NCBI GenBank assembly: GCA_000701625.1 | Contig: JNJK01000009.1 | Location: 1-64,000 of the forward strand | DNA from: Lachnospiraceae bacterium MC2017 | Lineage (GTDB): Bacteria > Bacillota > Clostridia > Lachnospirales > Lachnospiraceae | Reading direction: 5' to 3' | DNA length: 64,000 bases | Shown: positions 8,848 to 17,651 of the stretch, one piece after another | How the letters are laid out: the number at the start of each line of letters is the position of its first letter | Numbering within the stretch: the stretch's first letter is position 1 | The notes under the pieces: model-generated | The model's database searches: none | What the model saw: only the letters and a program-made list of their open reading frames with translations | What the model was told of the DNA's origin: nothing | Position numbers and translations under genes: made by a program

Positions 8848-9834
8848 CTATTCCAGATCATGATGAATCACTCTTCTCTTAACTTTCCCGTTAGTTTCTT
8901 CTCGAAACTCCAGATGAAACCTGTACTCTGTACTTTCCCACTCCATTATGGTGAACGGATGCTCCTCTATCACACACACTTCTGTTTCATCTTTTCTAAA
9001 TACAGGATAATTCCCGGTATATCCATCCGCCAAAAGCGCTTCTGATATCGCTTCTCTCTTTGTTTCTATTTTTCTTTCGAGCTGTGATCCGTATCTCCTG
9101 ATCTCATATGGTAAAGAACCAGCTATGATCTTTTTCTGAAGGCACTCCATGATCCTGTCTCCGTCACTTCCCGCCAGGTATTTGGCCAATACATTCCGTA
9201 TCCCCGGAGACTCTGCATACTGATCTATCATCCATAAAAACCTCATGTCGCCTGCTTCTTTTGCAAGTATACGCATGGTTTCCGTTCCTGCTGCAGAATT
9301 ATGATACCAGTCGTCCATTGACTCATCTATCGGTGACCAATATCTAAACGGAGCAAACTCTATCAAATGGTAGTAAGACAGTTCGATTTCATTGCAGTAC
9401 TTCCTGCCCAAAAACTCAGCTTTGTCATGAACTGTGCCAACAATATAAACCAGTCGCCTTAAGAATTCATTTCCCTCGACCCAATAATGACCGGTCCTAT
9501 GATATTGATATAACGTCATGCACTGTATAGCCCTGCTGCAATCAATACGCAGTAATCTTCCGTCAGGAGCGCACAATACTATACGTAACTCATTTCCGGA
9601 GGAACTGATCCTGATAGAAGTTCCTATTTCGAAGTCTTCATCAATGTCGCCGTTCACTCTGCAATTTTCAAGTTGAATATAGTTTTCTACCGCATCACTC
9701 ATCATGTACGGAATACGAACGATCTCCGGTTCATCATTATCACGTATCATTTCAAGCGACTCAGTCTCTATAAGCTCTTTCAACTTTTTTAAGAGTTCTT
9801 TCGGAAATAAAATTTCTTCACTATGATTATTCAA
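8848..9834 (-). CDS. uncharacterised protein (DUF3878-like?)
   Basis: Soluble protein of 328 residues with no signal peptide or membrane segment. I do not recognise a catalytic motif. Length and composition recall a Firmicutes family of unknown function that I would name DUF3878 from memory, without verification. The N-terminus is an acidic helix (EEILFPKELLKKLKELIE), the centre is aromatic-rich (YYHLIEFAPFRYWSPIDES), and the C-terminus is beta-rich. It is a single gene with its own terminator, and ATAAAG-like upstream sequence gives only a weak ribosome site. Confidence 0.6.
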   Translation of the reverse strand: MNNHSEEILFPKELLKKLKELIETESLEMIRDNDEPEIVRIPYMMSDAVENYIQLENCRVNGDIDEDFEIGTSIRISSSGNELRIVLCAPDGRLLRIDCSRAIQCMTLYQYHRTGHYWVEGNEFLRRLVYIVGTVHDKAEFLGRKYCNEIELSYYHLIEFAPFRYWSPIDESMDDWYHNSAAGTETMRILAKEAGDMRFLWMIDQYAESPGIRNVLAKYLAGSDGDRIMECLQKKIIAGSLPYEIRRYGSQLERKIETKREAISEALLADGYTGNYPVFRKDETEVCVIEEHPFTIMEWESTEYRFHLEFREETNGKVKRRVIHHDLE

Positions 9835-9860
9835 AAGACAACTCCTGTATATAAAGAAAA

Positions 9861-9891
9861 AAGGCTGTACCCCGTCAGAGGCACAACCCTT
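9861..9891 (-). terminator. terminator after the HPr-like gene
   Basis: GU-containing hairpin between AAGGCTGTACCCC and GGCACAACCCTT; minus strand continues into a T run (CCTTTTTTC). Confidence 0.5.
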
Positions 9892-9913
9892 CCCAAAATC
9901 AATATTACCTGTT

Positions 9914-10159
9914 TCAGCCCTGAACCAGTAAGTGCTGCTTCTTATATGCGTTCATGACTTCCGAAACATTTCTCTCATCGCCAATAAGGCTAACATATAT
10001 CGGCTTGAGAAGTTTCAATGTGAGAAGACCCATGATGGATTTGCCATCAATATAGCTTCTTCCGCTCCTAACATCTACCTGACAACCTGATCTTGAATTG
10101 ATCTGGATAAATTTCTCAATCTGTTCCTTGTCCTTCAGTCTTACTGCTACATCTGTCAT
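9914..10159 (-). CDS. HPr-like protein lacking the active-site histidine
   Basis: Protein of 81 residues with the HPr fold pattern: DVRSGRSYIDGKSIMGLLTLKLL around residues 29-51 matches the helix carrying the regulatory serine of HPr (usually KSIMGVMSL). The usual phosphorylated His region GLHARPA is replaced by a LKDKEQIEKFIQIN stretch, so it cannot act as a standard PTS phosphocarrier. A regulatory role like Crh is possible, since the Ser of KSIMG is kept. Good ribosome site (AAAGGGG). Single gene with terminator. Confidence 0.75.
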   Translation of the reverse strand: MTDVAVRLKDKEQIEKFIQINSRSGCQVDVRSGRSYIDGKSIMGLLTLKLLKPIYVSLIGDERNVSEVMNAYKKQHLLVQG

Positions 10160-10690
10160 AATAAAGCCCCTTTCATCGTACGCTTAGCAGCTCCCATTCT
10201 GCTATCAAGTGATATTCATCATGTCGTAAATAAACAAAAATGTCCTCTAGCATATATCACTATATACATCCTAACCCTTTTGAAATTTAAATCAAGAGCT
10301 TATTAACATATTATACATTTTTTCATTTTATGTTCACATTCATCATAACTTTTTGTGCATTTAGTCAGTATAATTCATTATTTTACCTTTTTTGTCAGTC
10401 TATTTATTTTTGTATTATTTGCACAATACTCCAGCAAAATAATCGACTCTTTTAGTCTTTTTGCCGCAATATCAATACATTTCACGATTTCATGAATTAA
10501 TTGTTAATTATTACAGATACAGTTGCATTATCATAATTAAAAAGTTATACTTATTGCAGTTTGTTAAGTAATTAACGTGTTCTTCTTAAGTGAAAAGCCA
10601 CAAATTAATTACATTTATACAAGCTTTTTTGTAATTATTTACAACATTTTGTCAGACTCAAACTGACATCTATTCAAGGAGGAATTTGAA
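10160..10690. other. long AT-rich intergenic region
   Basis: No gene was seen in these 531 bases. The last 130 bases hold the Rex-type operator and the leader of the alcohol dehydrogenase gene. The rest is very AT-rich with no clear hairpin. Confidence 0.6.
10561..10578. promoter_or_regulatory. Rex operator upstream of the alcohol dehydrogenase
   Basis: TTGTTAAGTAATTAACGT fits TTGTTAA-N4-TTAACAA at 12 of 14 fixed positions. It lies 113 bases before the start codon. Alcohol dehydrogenases are classic Rex targets, and a second site precedes pflB in this window. Confidence 0.6.
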
Positions 10691-11908
10691 ATGGCGCGTT
10701 TTACATTACCTAGAGATCTGTATCACGGCAAGGGTGCTCTTGAAAATCTGAAGACACTTAAAGGTAAGAAGGCTATCATCTGTGTTGGCGGCGGCTCTAT
10801 GAAGCGCGGCGGCTTCCTGCAGAGAGCTCAGGCTTATCTGGAAGAAGCAGGCATGGAAGTTAAGATTTTTGAGGGTATCGAATCCGATCCGTCCGTAGAG
10901 ACAGTTATGAAGGGTGCTGAAGTTATGCAGGAGTTCGGTCCTGACTGGATCGTTGCTATCGGCGGTGGTTCTCCGATAGATGCTGCTAAGGCTATGTGGA
11001 TCAAGTACGAGTATCCTGAGTGCACATTTGAAGATATGTGTAAGGTATTCGGTATTCCTGAACTTCGTAAAAAGGCTCATTTCTGTGCCATTTCCTCCAC
11101 ATCCGGAACTGCTACCGAAGTAACCGCATTCTCTATCATCACTGATTATTCAAAGGGAATCAAATATCCTATCGCTGACTTTGAGATCACACCGGACATC
11201 GCTATCGTTGATCCTGAACTCGCTGAGACAATGCCGAAGAAGCTCGTTGCTCATACCGGTATGGATGCTATTACACATGCGATCGAGGCTTATGTTTCTA
11301 CTGCTAACAGCGCATATGCTGATTCTCTTGCAATCCATGCGATCGAGCTTATCCAGGCTAACCTCGTTAAGTCTTATAATGAAGATATGGAAGCACGTGA
11401 CATCATGCATGATGCTCAGTGCCTCGCAGGTATGGCATTCTCCAATGCTCTGCTCGGAATCGTTCACTCTATGGCACATAAGACAGGTGCCGTATTTGCT
11501 GATCAGGGCGCACACATCATCCACGGTGCTGCTAATGCTATGTACCTTCCTAAAGTAATCGCTTTTAACGCAAAGGACGAGACAGCTAAGAAGCGCTATG
11601 GCGTGATCGCTGATTACATGCACCTTGGCGGAAGCAATGATGATGAGAAGGTTCAGCTCCTTATCAAGTATCTCCGCGGCATGAATGATGATCTGAACAT
11701 TCCTCACTGCATCAAGAACTACGGCGCAGATTCCTTCCCGACTGAGAACGGATTTGTTCCGGAAGAGATCTACAAAGAGAGACGTCACGACATCGCTGCA
11801 AATGCTATCCTCGATGCATGCACAGGCTCCAATCCTCGTCAGCCTTCTCAGGAAGAGATGGAGAAGCTGCTTGACTGCTGCTACTACGATCTCGACGTTG
11901 ATTTCTAA
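10691..11908 (+). CDS. iron-containing alcohol dehydrogenase (group III)
   Basis: NAD(P)H-dependent dehydrogenase of 405 residues, probably reducing aldehyde (acetaldehyde or butyraldehyde) to alcohol in fermentation. The GGGS nucleotide motif appears near residue 34 and IGGGSPIDAAKAM near 94. Iron ligands are expected in HTGMDAITHAIEAYVS (near 193-208) and in IVHSMAHKTGAVF (near 258-270). AAGGAGG precedes the start by 8 bases. Substrate is not decided by sequence; butanol dehydrogenase-like enzymes and 1,3-propanediol dehydrogenases share these motifs. A Rex-type site lies upstream and a strong terminator follows. Confidence 0.9.
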   Translation: MARFTLPRDLYHGKGALENLKTLKGKKAIICVGGGSMKRGGFLQRAQAYLEEAGMEVKIFEGIESDPSVETVMKGAEVMQEFGPDWIVAIGGGSPIDAAKAMWIKYEYPECTFEDMCKVFGIPELRKKAHFCAISSTSGTATEVTAFSIITDYSKGIKYPIADFEITPDIAIVDPELAETMPKKLVAHTGMDAITHAIEAYVSTANSAYADSLAIHAIELIQANLVKSYNEDMEARDIMHDAQCLAGMAFSNALLGIVHSMAHKTGAVFADQGAHIIHGAANAMYLPKVIAFNAKDETAKKRYGVIADYMHLGGSNDDEKVQLLIKYLRGMNDDLNIPHCIKNYGADSFPTENGFVPEEIYKERRHDIAANAILDACTGSNPRQPSQEEMEKLLDCCYYDLDVDF

Positions 11909-11937
11909 ATATAAATCGATTCACTCTGATAATAACG

Positions 11938-11964
11938 GAGAGCGGTGCCATCAGCACCGCTCTC
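11938..11964 (+). terminator. terminator of the alcohol dehydrogenase gene
   Basis: Arms GAGAGCGGTGC and GCACCGCTCTC, 5-base loop, followed by TTATTCTTT. Confidence 0.85.
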
Positions 11965-11971
11965 TTATTCT

Positions 11972-12139
11972 TTATACCTTAAGTACTACATATCTTATGA
12001 CATAGTATAAAAGCACCAGACCACAATATATGAGCAGCAGCTGATACTTGTTTAACGGTATTTTAACTTTTCTCCAGTCCTTTTTTTCTTTCTTATTTTC
12101 TATAAGATTCTCTGTTATAGGCTCATTATGTTCTGCCAT
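11972..12139 (-). CDS. small single-pass membrane protein
   Basis: Protein of 55 residues: an acidic/basic N-terminal half (MAEHNEPITENLIENKKEKK) and one hydrophobic C-terminal helix (LLLIYCGLVLLYYVIRYVVL). It is probably anchored with the N-terminus in the cytoplasm. The ATG at 12139 was chosen because GGGGG lies 7 bases before it. I do not recognise a family. It is convergent with the alcohol dehydrogenase and separated from asnB by a terminator. Confidence 0.55.
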   Translation of the reverse strand: MAEHNEPITENLIENKKEKKDWRKVKIPLNKYQLLLIYCGLVLLYYVIRYVVLKV

Positions 12140-12208
12140 GCATAGTCCCCCATTTCGTAATAACCCCTGTGACAACCAACAGAATTCCCTATAAATTAAA
12201 GAATAAAA

Positions 12209-12244
12209 TACCCGGCAGGAAAACTCAACCGTTCCTGCCGGGTA
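12209..12244 (-). terminator. terminator after asnB
   Basis: Arms ATACCCGGCAGGAA and TTCCTGCCGGGTAT with an 8-base loop, followed on the minus strand by TTTTATTC. Confidence 0.85.
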
Positions 12245-12335
12245 TTATGTTCATTTTTCTGTGCACTGTTACTCAGCGCTCATGATCGTAAACTCCGCAT
12301 CAAATGCTCCGTTTATGATCTTTGACATACACTTT

Positions 12336-13922
12336 TTAGATTCCACTTGCACCGTAGTTTGCGAGCACTCTTGCTGAGGGATCGTTTACGTTGCATCCGG
12401 GCCACTCTTTATTCGGCATCCAGAAGTCAGGGATCATCTCTGACTGTCCTGGATAGTATTTCTCGAATATTTCACGATAAAGCAGACTTTCTTTTGTGAA
12501 CGGAGTCGCATGCTCATACTTTGAAGCTATATCCTGCCACTCATCATCAGCATACTTCTGCTCTGCAAATTCTTTAATGTCATCAACCAGAGAATGACCT
12601 ACTGCATCAGAAAATGCTGCCTTTTCACGCTGTACTATGGACTCAGGAAGCCATTCACCCTTATCAAATGCATGACGAAGGAGATACTTACCCTTTCCAT
12701 AAGTGTTTATCTTTACTTCAGGAGTAAGGCTCATCACATACTCAACGAGATCCAGATCTCCGAAAGGCACACGTGCCTCGATAGAGTTTACAGAGATGCA
12801 GCGATCAGCACGAAGTACATCGTAATAGTACAACTCACGGATACGCTTCATTGCCTCTTTCTGAAATTCTGCCGGAGACGGAGCAAAATCAGTATATTTA
12901 TATCCGAACATCTCATCAGAGATCTCACCTGTAAGGAGGACCCTGACATCCGTGTTTTCATGGATATACTTGCAAACAAGGTACATTCCGATACTTGCGC
13001 GGATAGTTGTGATATCGAACGTCGCAAGTGTCTCTATTACCGGCTCAAGTGCTTCAAGTACATCTTCTTTTGTGATGATGACTTCCGTATGCTCTGAACC
13101 AATAAAATCAGCCACTTCACGGGCATATTTCAGATCGATCGCATCTACATCCATTCCGATCGCAAATGTACGGATCTTCTTTCTCGGGTTGATACGCTGC
13201 GCTATCGCACATACGAGAGATGAATCGAGTCCACCTGACAGAAGGAATCCAACCGGAGCATCAGCATCCAGACGCTTTGCAACGCCTGCGACCAGCTTTT
13301 CACGGATCTTCTCAGATGCTGTGTCTGCATCATCCACGATATAGTGATGAACAGCTGCAGGATCTGCGTATCTTACAAATACACCATCTTTATAGTAGCA
13401 GCCGGGCGGGAACGGAAATACTTCTTTAACAACAGGAAGCAGGTTCTTTGCTTCACTCGCAAATGCGATGGAACCATCTTCCAGATATCCATAGAAAAGG
13501 GGACGGATTCCGATCGGATCACGAGCAGCAATAAACTTATCTGCTTCTCCGTCATAAATGATCATTGCAAATTCCGCATCCAGCTTATCGAACATTGCGA
13601 CGCCGTACTCTTCGTACATAGGAAGAATGATCTCACAGTCTGAGTTACTGATAAATCTATGACCTTTACCGATCATATCAGCTCTCTGTGAACGAAAACC
13701 ATAGAGCTCACCGTTGCAGACAACCATGTTCTTTCCTGAATGGAAAGGCTGCATACCATAAGCTGTAAGTCCCATGATCGCCAGACGGTTAAATCCGAGC
13801 CAGCCCTCTCCCGCTTCCTCGAAACGAGTCATATCCGGTCCTCTGGATATTGTAAGCTCAAGACATTTTTTTGCTGTTTCTTCCGGGATGCTTCTTTTTT
13901 CAAAACCAATGATCGAACACAT
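12336..13922 (-). CDS. asnB: asparagine synthase (glutamine-hydrolysing)
   Basis: Enzyme of 528 residues making asparagine from aspartate, glutamine and ATP. Cys2 of MCSIIGFEKR is the class II glutaminase nucleophile, RLAIMG and CNGELYGF are in the same domain, and the synthetase domain carries the pyrophosphate loop LLSGGLDSSLVCAIAQR near residue 227. TGEISDEMFGYKY follows. Length agrees with the bacterial AsnB-A type (about 525). AAAGGTGAGG precedes ATG. It forms a single gene ended by a terminator. Confidence 0.93.
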   Translation of the reverse strand: MCSIIGFEKRSIPEETAKKCLELTISRGPDMTRFEEAGEGWLGFNRLAIMGLTAYGMQPFHSGKNMVVCNGELYGFRSQRADMIGKGHRFISNSDCEIILPMYEEYGVAMFDKLDAEFAMIIYDGEADKFIAARDPIGIRPLFYGYLEDGSIAFASEAKNLLPVVKEVFPFPPGCYYKDGVFVRYADPAAVHHYIVDDADTASEKIREKLVAGVAKRLDADAPVGFLLSGGLDSSLVCAIAQRINPRKKIRTFAIGMDVDAIDLKYAREVADFIGSEHTEVIITKEDVLEALEPVIETLATFDITTIRASIGMYLVCKYIHENTDVRVLLTGEISDEMFGYKYTDFAPSPAEFQKEAMKRIRELYYYDVLRADRCISVNSIEARVPFGDLDLVEYVMSLTPEVKINTYGKGKYLLRHAFDKGEWLPESIVQREKAAFSDAVGHSLVDDIKEFAEQKYADDEWQDIASKYEHATPFTKESLLYREIFEKYYPGQSEMIPDFWMPNKEWPGCNVNDPSARVLANYGASGI

Positions 13923-14121
13923 AATTATACCTCACCTTTCGGCAGCACGCTCGCTGCCCGCATTTTAATCACGAGGTTACTGTTCACAAACCACTTAATC
14001 TCCTTTGTTAAGTGTTGTCTAGAGAAAAACGTCCAAAATACAAGTTAACTATTTTTCCCTCTGTGAAAAATAACCTAGACAACGGAACAGTACGGGTCAT
14101 CGCAGCGGTTCAGATGATTCC

Positions 14122-15339
14122 TCAAAGAGTCTGGAATCTCTCAACAGCCGCTTTGGTATTCTCGTGATTTCCAAATGCAGTCAGGCGGAAGTATCCTTCT
14201 CCTGAAGGTCCGAAGCCCGAACCAGGAGTACCTACGATACCTGCTTTTTCAAGAAGATGGTCAAAAAACTGCCAGCTTGTCATATTTTCAGGTGTCTTAA
14301 GCCAGATATACGGAGCATTAACGCCACCGTAAACAGTGTATCCGGCATTCTTAAGTCCCTCACGGATCATTCTTGCATTTTCCATGTAGTAAGACACAAG
14401 CGCCTTCACTTCTTTCTGGCCTTCTGCAGAGTATACAGCTTCTCCAGCTCTCTGCTGGATGTAGGGAGCACCATTAAACTTTGTTCCGTGACGACGTGCC
14501 CAAAGAGTATTGAGCGAAACTCCATCAACATCCTTAAGTGCTTTCGGAACAACAGTGTATCCCAGACGTACACCTGTAAAACCTGCATTTTTAGAGAAAG
14601 AATGGATTTCTATCGCGCAGGTCTCCGCACCTTCACACTCATAGATAGAATGAGGAACGTCATCCTCTGAAATATATGCTTCATATGCTGCATCAAAAAT
14701 AATGGCAGATTTATGCTCATTAGCATAATCAACCCACTTCTGCAGCTCATCTTTTTTCATTGCTGTTCCTGTCGGATTATTCGGGGAACAGATATAAATG
14801 AGATCCGGTACTTCAGCAGGAAATTCCGGAGTAAATCCATTTTCTGCAGTACAGGGCATATAGATAATATTGCTCCACTGCTCTTTTGCCTCATCAAACA
14901 CTCCTGCTCTGCCACCCATTACGTTTGTGTCAACGTAAACCGGATAAACCGGATCGCATACTGCAACACGGACATCTGATGAAAAGATCTCCTGGATATT
15001 TCCGGAATCACTCTTTGCACCGTCAGATACAAATATCTCATCCGGTTCGATATTGCAGCCACGAGCCTTGTAATCATTATCAGAAATTGCTTTCCTCAAA
15101 AAATCATAGCCAAGATCCGGTGTATAACCGCGAAATGTCTCATGATGTCCCTGCTCTTCAACCGCATCCTTTAACGCCTTGATAATAGTCGGCGTAAGAG
15201 GCTCGGTCACATCACCGATTCCAAGTCTGATAATTGATCTGTCAGGATTTGAAGCAGTAAAAGCCGCTACTTTCTTTGCTATATCCGAAAAGAGGTATGA
15301 TCCCCTGAGTTTCAGATAGTTTTCATTTACCTTTAACAT
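14122..15339 (-). CDS. dapL: LL-diaminopimelate aminotransferase
   Basis: PLP enzyme of 405 residues that converts tetrahydrodipicolinate directly to LL-diaminopimelate for lysine and cell wall synthesis. Visible are IRLGIGDVTEPLTP at the N-terminus, CSPNNPTGTAM near residue 189 and the PLP lysine in HSFSKNAGFTGVRLGY near residue 250. The DapL route is typical of Clostridia and some other anaerobes. It follows dapF by 24 bases, so the two steps of the pathway are in one operon. Confidence 0.94.
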   Translation of the reverse strand: MLKVNENYLKLRGSYLFSDIAKKVAAFTASNPDRSIIRLGIGDVTEPLTPTIIKALKDAVEEQGHHETFRGYTPDLGYDFLRKAISDNDYKARGCNIEPDEIFVSDGAKSDSGNIQEIFSSDVRVAVCDPVYPVYVDTNVMGGRAGVFDEAKEQWSNIIYMPCTAENGFTPEFPAEVPDLIYICSPNNPTGTAMKKDELQKWVDYANEHKSAIIFDAAYEAYISEDDVPHSIYECEGAETCAIEIHSFSKNAGFTGVRLGYTVVPKALKDVDGVSLNTLWARRHGTKFNGAPYIQQRAGEAVYSAEGQKEVKALVSYYMENARMIREGLKNAGYTVYGGVNAPYIWLKTPENMTSWQFFDHLLEKAGIVGTPGSGFGPSGEGYFRLTAFGNHENTKAAVERFQTL

Positions 15340-15363
15340 GTTGTCTCCGTTTCGAATTTATTT

Positions 15364-16227
15364 TTAAAGCCCTTTAACAAAATCTGTTTCGCCTTCAAAC
15401 ACAGTCTCTGCGGGTCCTGTTAAATAGACCTTATTTTCTTCTCTATCCCAACGCACCTTTAATGTTCCGCCGAGAAGTCTGATCTCTACATCATCTTCAG
15501 TAAGATCATTCAAAACCGCAGCTACAAGCGACGCACATGCACCTGTTCCACAGGCAAGTGTTTCACCTGTACCACGTTCCCAAACTCTCATTACGAGATG
15601 CTTTCTGTCCTGCACATATATAAACTCAGTATTTGTTCTATTCGGGAAATCTGAATGATTCTCAAACTTTGGACCGATCATAGCCAGATCAAGATTTACA
15701 GGATCTTCATCAACAAATACCACTGCATGAGGATTTCCCATAGAAACGCAGGTCATTTCGTAATACTTGTCCATGACCTTTATCGGTACTCTGACCGCAT
15801 TTTCAGCATCTGGATCAAGTCCTTCTGCCTGCACGGGTATTAGCTTCGGTGTCAGTATCGGAGAACCCATATCCACAGTGATCTCATATGCTTTTCCGTC
15901 TTTAACCTTTAAGTCTAATGTCTTGACACCGGCAAGTGTATCTACCGTAAAGTGTGTGCTCTTGGTCATGCCATGGTCATATACATATTTTCCGACACAT
16001 CTCATTCCATTTCCGCACATTTCAGATCTGGAACCGTCGGAATTATACATTTCCATTTCAAAGTCCGCGTTTTCAGACGGATTTATGAATATAAGACCGT
16101 CTGAACCTATTCCGAAATTTCTATTACTTAACGCTATAGCTGCTTTACTGTGATCAGGTACATTTTCCGTAAAACCGTTTATATACACATAATCATTACC
16201 GCAGCCCTGCATTTTTGTGAATTTCAT
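15364..16227 (-). CDS. dapF: diaminopimelate epimerase
   Basis: Cofactor-independent epimerase of 287 residues giving meso-diaminopimelate. The two catalytic cysteines are in SEMCGNGMRCVGKY near residue 70 and ETLACGTGACASL near residue 223, and the N-terminal FTKMQGCGNDYVYI matches the family. GAGGAAA precedes the start. First gene of a dapF-dapL operon; its promoter should lie in 16228-16390. Confidence 0.95.
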   Translation of the reverse strand: MKFTKMQGCGNDYVYINGFTENVPDHSKAAIALSNRNFGIGSDGLIFINPSENADFEMEMYNSDGSRSEMCGNGMRCVGKYVYDHGMTKSTHFTVDTLAGVKTLDLKVKDGKAYEITVDMGSPILTPKLIPVQAEGLDPDAENAVRVPIKVMDKYYEMTCVSMGNPHAVVFVDEDPVNLDLAMIGPKFENHSDFPNRTNTEFIYVQDRKHLVMRVWERGTGETLACGTGACASLVAAVLNDLTEDDVEIRLLGGTLKVRWDREENKVYLTGPAETVFEGETDFVKGL

Positions 16228-16272
16228 GTTATTTCCTCATTCCGCTGCCATTTCAACAATTTTAAAAATGAA

Positions 16273-16316
16273 AAAAGAGCGAGGGAAAGCCACTAAAAAA
16301 GCTCCCTTGCTCTTTT
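16273..16316 (-). terminator. terminator after the HAD gene
   Basis: Arms AAAAGAGCGAGGGA and TCCCTTGCTCTTTT, minus strand ends in CTCTTTTTTC. Confidence 0.8.
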
Positions 16317-16393
16317 GAAAGAATTATAAACAGCTAATTTTATACTGTCAAGAAAAAATACATCAAATTAATGCTTTACCACGATAAAGCCCA

Positions 16394-17005
16394 TCAACTA
16401 TTCTTTTTCAGATATTCCATGATCTTGTCATGATCCGCTTCATATCCGTGGAAATGCCATCCGTTCATACCAACACTTTCCGCGGCCTTCACGTTATCCT
16501 CAAGATCATCGATAAAAAGGCACTCTTCCGGCTTTTTACCGTAGGTATCAAGAAATTTTTCATATATTGCCTTATCCGGCTTTGCGAGACGCACCCTGCA
16601 CGAAAAAATACCGCCAAGAAGTATCGGAACAAAGTCCAGCGCATGAGTGCTGCGGTCCAGCATATGCTCTGAATAATTGGACAGGTAATAGGTTTCAAAG
16701 CCTTCTTTTTTCACTTCTTTGATCCAGGGAATAGCATATTCCGCCTTATGAATACACTCACCTGCACGTTCAAAAGCTTCCAGTATCTGCTCTTTGTACT
16801 CAGGTGCCCGCTTTACAAATTCCTCTACGATTTCATCCTGTGGAATTACTCCTCTGTCAAGCTCATTCCACCACTTACCTCCAAAGATTGCCTCTCCGAC
16901 TATCTTTGCAGTTTCTTCATCAAATAATCTCTTTAAAAAATCTCTTCCGTCATAACGGATCAACACATTTCCTATGTCAAATACAACTGTAGTGATCTTT
17001 CCCAT
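16394..17005 (-). CDS. HAD-superfamily phosphatase
   Basis: Protein of 203 residues of HAD subfamily IA. Motif I is VVFDIGNVL (nucleophile Asp near residue 9), motif II is YYLSNYS near 110, the conserved Lys is in RLAKPDKAIYE near 140, and motif III is CLFIDDLEDNVKAA near 162. A helical cap lies between motifs I and II. Substrate unknown; relatives of YihX dephosphorylate sugar phosphates. It follows the 17019 gene by 13 bases, so both are likely co-transcribed. Confidence 0.85.
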   Translation of the reverse strand: MGKITTVVFDIGNVLIRYDGRDFLKRLFDEETAKIVGEAIFGGKWWNELDRGVIPQDEIVEEFVKRAPEYKEQILEAFERAGECIHKAEYAIPWIKEVKKEGFETYYLSNYSEHMLDRSTHALDFVPILLGGIFSCRVRLAKPDKAIYEKFLDTYGKKPEECLFIDDLEDNVKAAESVGMNGWHFHGYEADHDKIMEYLKKNS

Positions 17006-17018
17006 TATTTCCTCTTTG

Positions 17019-17387
17019 TCAGAGAAGTTCCTGCAATAATTCCTCTGTTTCCGAGTTCTCGTCTTTCTCTTTCGCGAGTTCGACCTTTTGCCTTACTGCA
17101 CGATCCTCCTCTTTTGCCTTTCTCTTTTCTATTTCTTCCTCTATGGACTCACGGATACCTTCCTGCACCTTATCAAAGCGATTCATAAATCTGTCCCACT
17201 CTTTTATGGTAAATGACTGACCGCCGATCGGAATACTTTCTTCCGTGTCACCGTTCTTTACCTTATCATAAATTTCCTGAACTGCGGCAGAAAATTCACT
17301 TTTTAGATCTTTTTCTAAATTTGCACCACTGTTTTTTTGCCACATATCCGCCATATTTTTATCAAGCCCGTTCATCTGTATAGCCAT
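17019..17387 (-). CDS. small charged coiled-coil protein
   Basis: Protein of about 122 residues without signal peptide. It begins MAIQMNGLDKNMADMWQ and ends in a long Glu/Lys-rich helix. A central SIPIGGQSFTIKEWDRFMNRFDKVQ segment looks like a folded module. Its style (Met-Ala-Ile start, no export signal, charged helix) recalls the small proteins at 53754-58373, but it lacks their operator and hairpin. GAAAGGAG 7 bases before the ATG at 17387 decides the start. Function unknown. Confidence 0.6.
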   Translation of the reverse strand: MAIQMNGLDKNMADMWQKNSGANLEKDLKSEFSAAVQEIYDKVKNGDTEESIPIGGQSFTIKEWDRFMNRFDKVQEGIRESIEEEIEKRKAKEEDRAVRQKVELAKEKDENSETEELLQELL

Positions 17388-17498
17388 AAAAAAGCTCCTT
17401 TCAAACGAGGAACAACCCCTGATTTTTTCTGAATTCTTATTAATGTATATCGGTCTCACTCCCCTGATTCCTTATCCCCCAAAAAATCAAAAAAATAA

Positions 17499-17527
17499 TT
17501 GACAAGTGACTTTCATGCTCATATAAT
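17499..17527 (+). promoter_or_regulatory. pyrG promoter
   Basis: Perfect TTGACA (17499-17504) and TATAAT (17522-17527) with 17 bases between. Transcription should begin near 17534, which gives a leader of about 118 nt. Confidence 0.85.
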
Positions 17528-17577
17528 TTTTCCGTTAAATCATGAGATGACAAAGACAATTTTTGGATCTGCAGCAA

Positions 17578-17627
17578 AAAGAGACAAAGGCGTCCCTTTA
17601 TTCTACAGTAAGGGGTCTTTGTCTCTT
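17578..17627 (+). terminator. leader terminator (attenuator) of pyrG
   Basis: Arms AGAGACAAAG and CTTTGTCTCT with an inner partial stem, followed by seven T, all within the leader and 25 bases before the pyrG start. In Bacillus the pyrG leader terminator is relieved when CTP is low through extra G residues added at the transcript start. The terminator is seen here; the start GTTAAAT does not have the GGGC needed for that mechanism. Confidence 0.75.
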
Positions 17628-17651
17628 TTTTTATTTTGAAAGGAGTATCCC

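Noticed and set aside
10501-10516. TTGTTAATTATTACAG as a second Rex site for the alcohol dehydrogenase
   Set aside because: The right half does not match TTAACAA; the site at 10561 is much better.
13923-14121. Riboswitch or T-box upstream of asnB
   Set aside because: No T-box core or specificity stem was recognised. The stretch contains TTACTGTTC and GAACAGTA ends like the dispersed repeats, which explains its pairing better.
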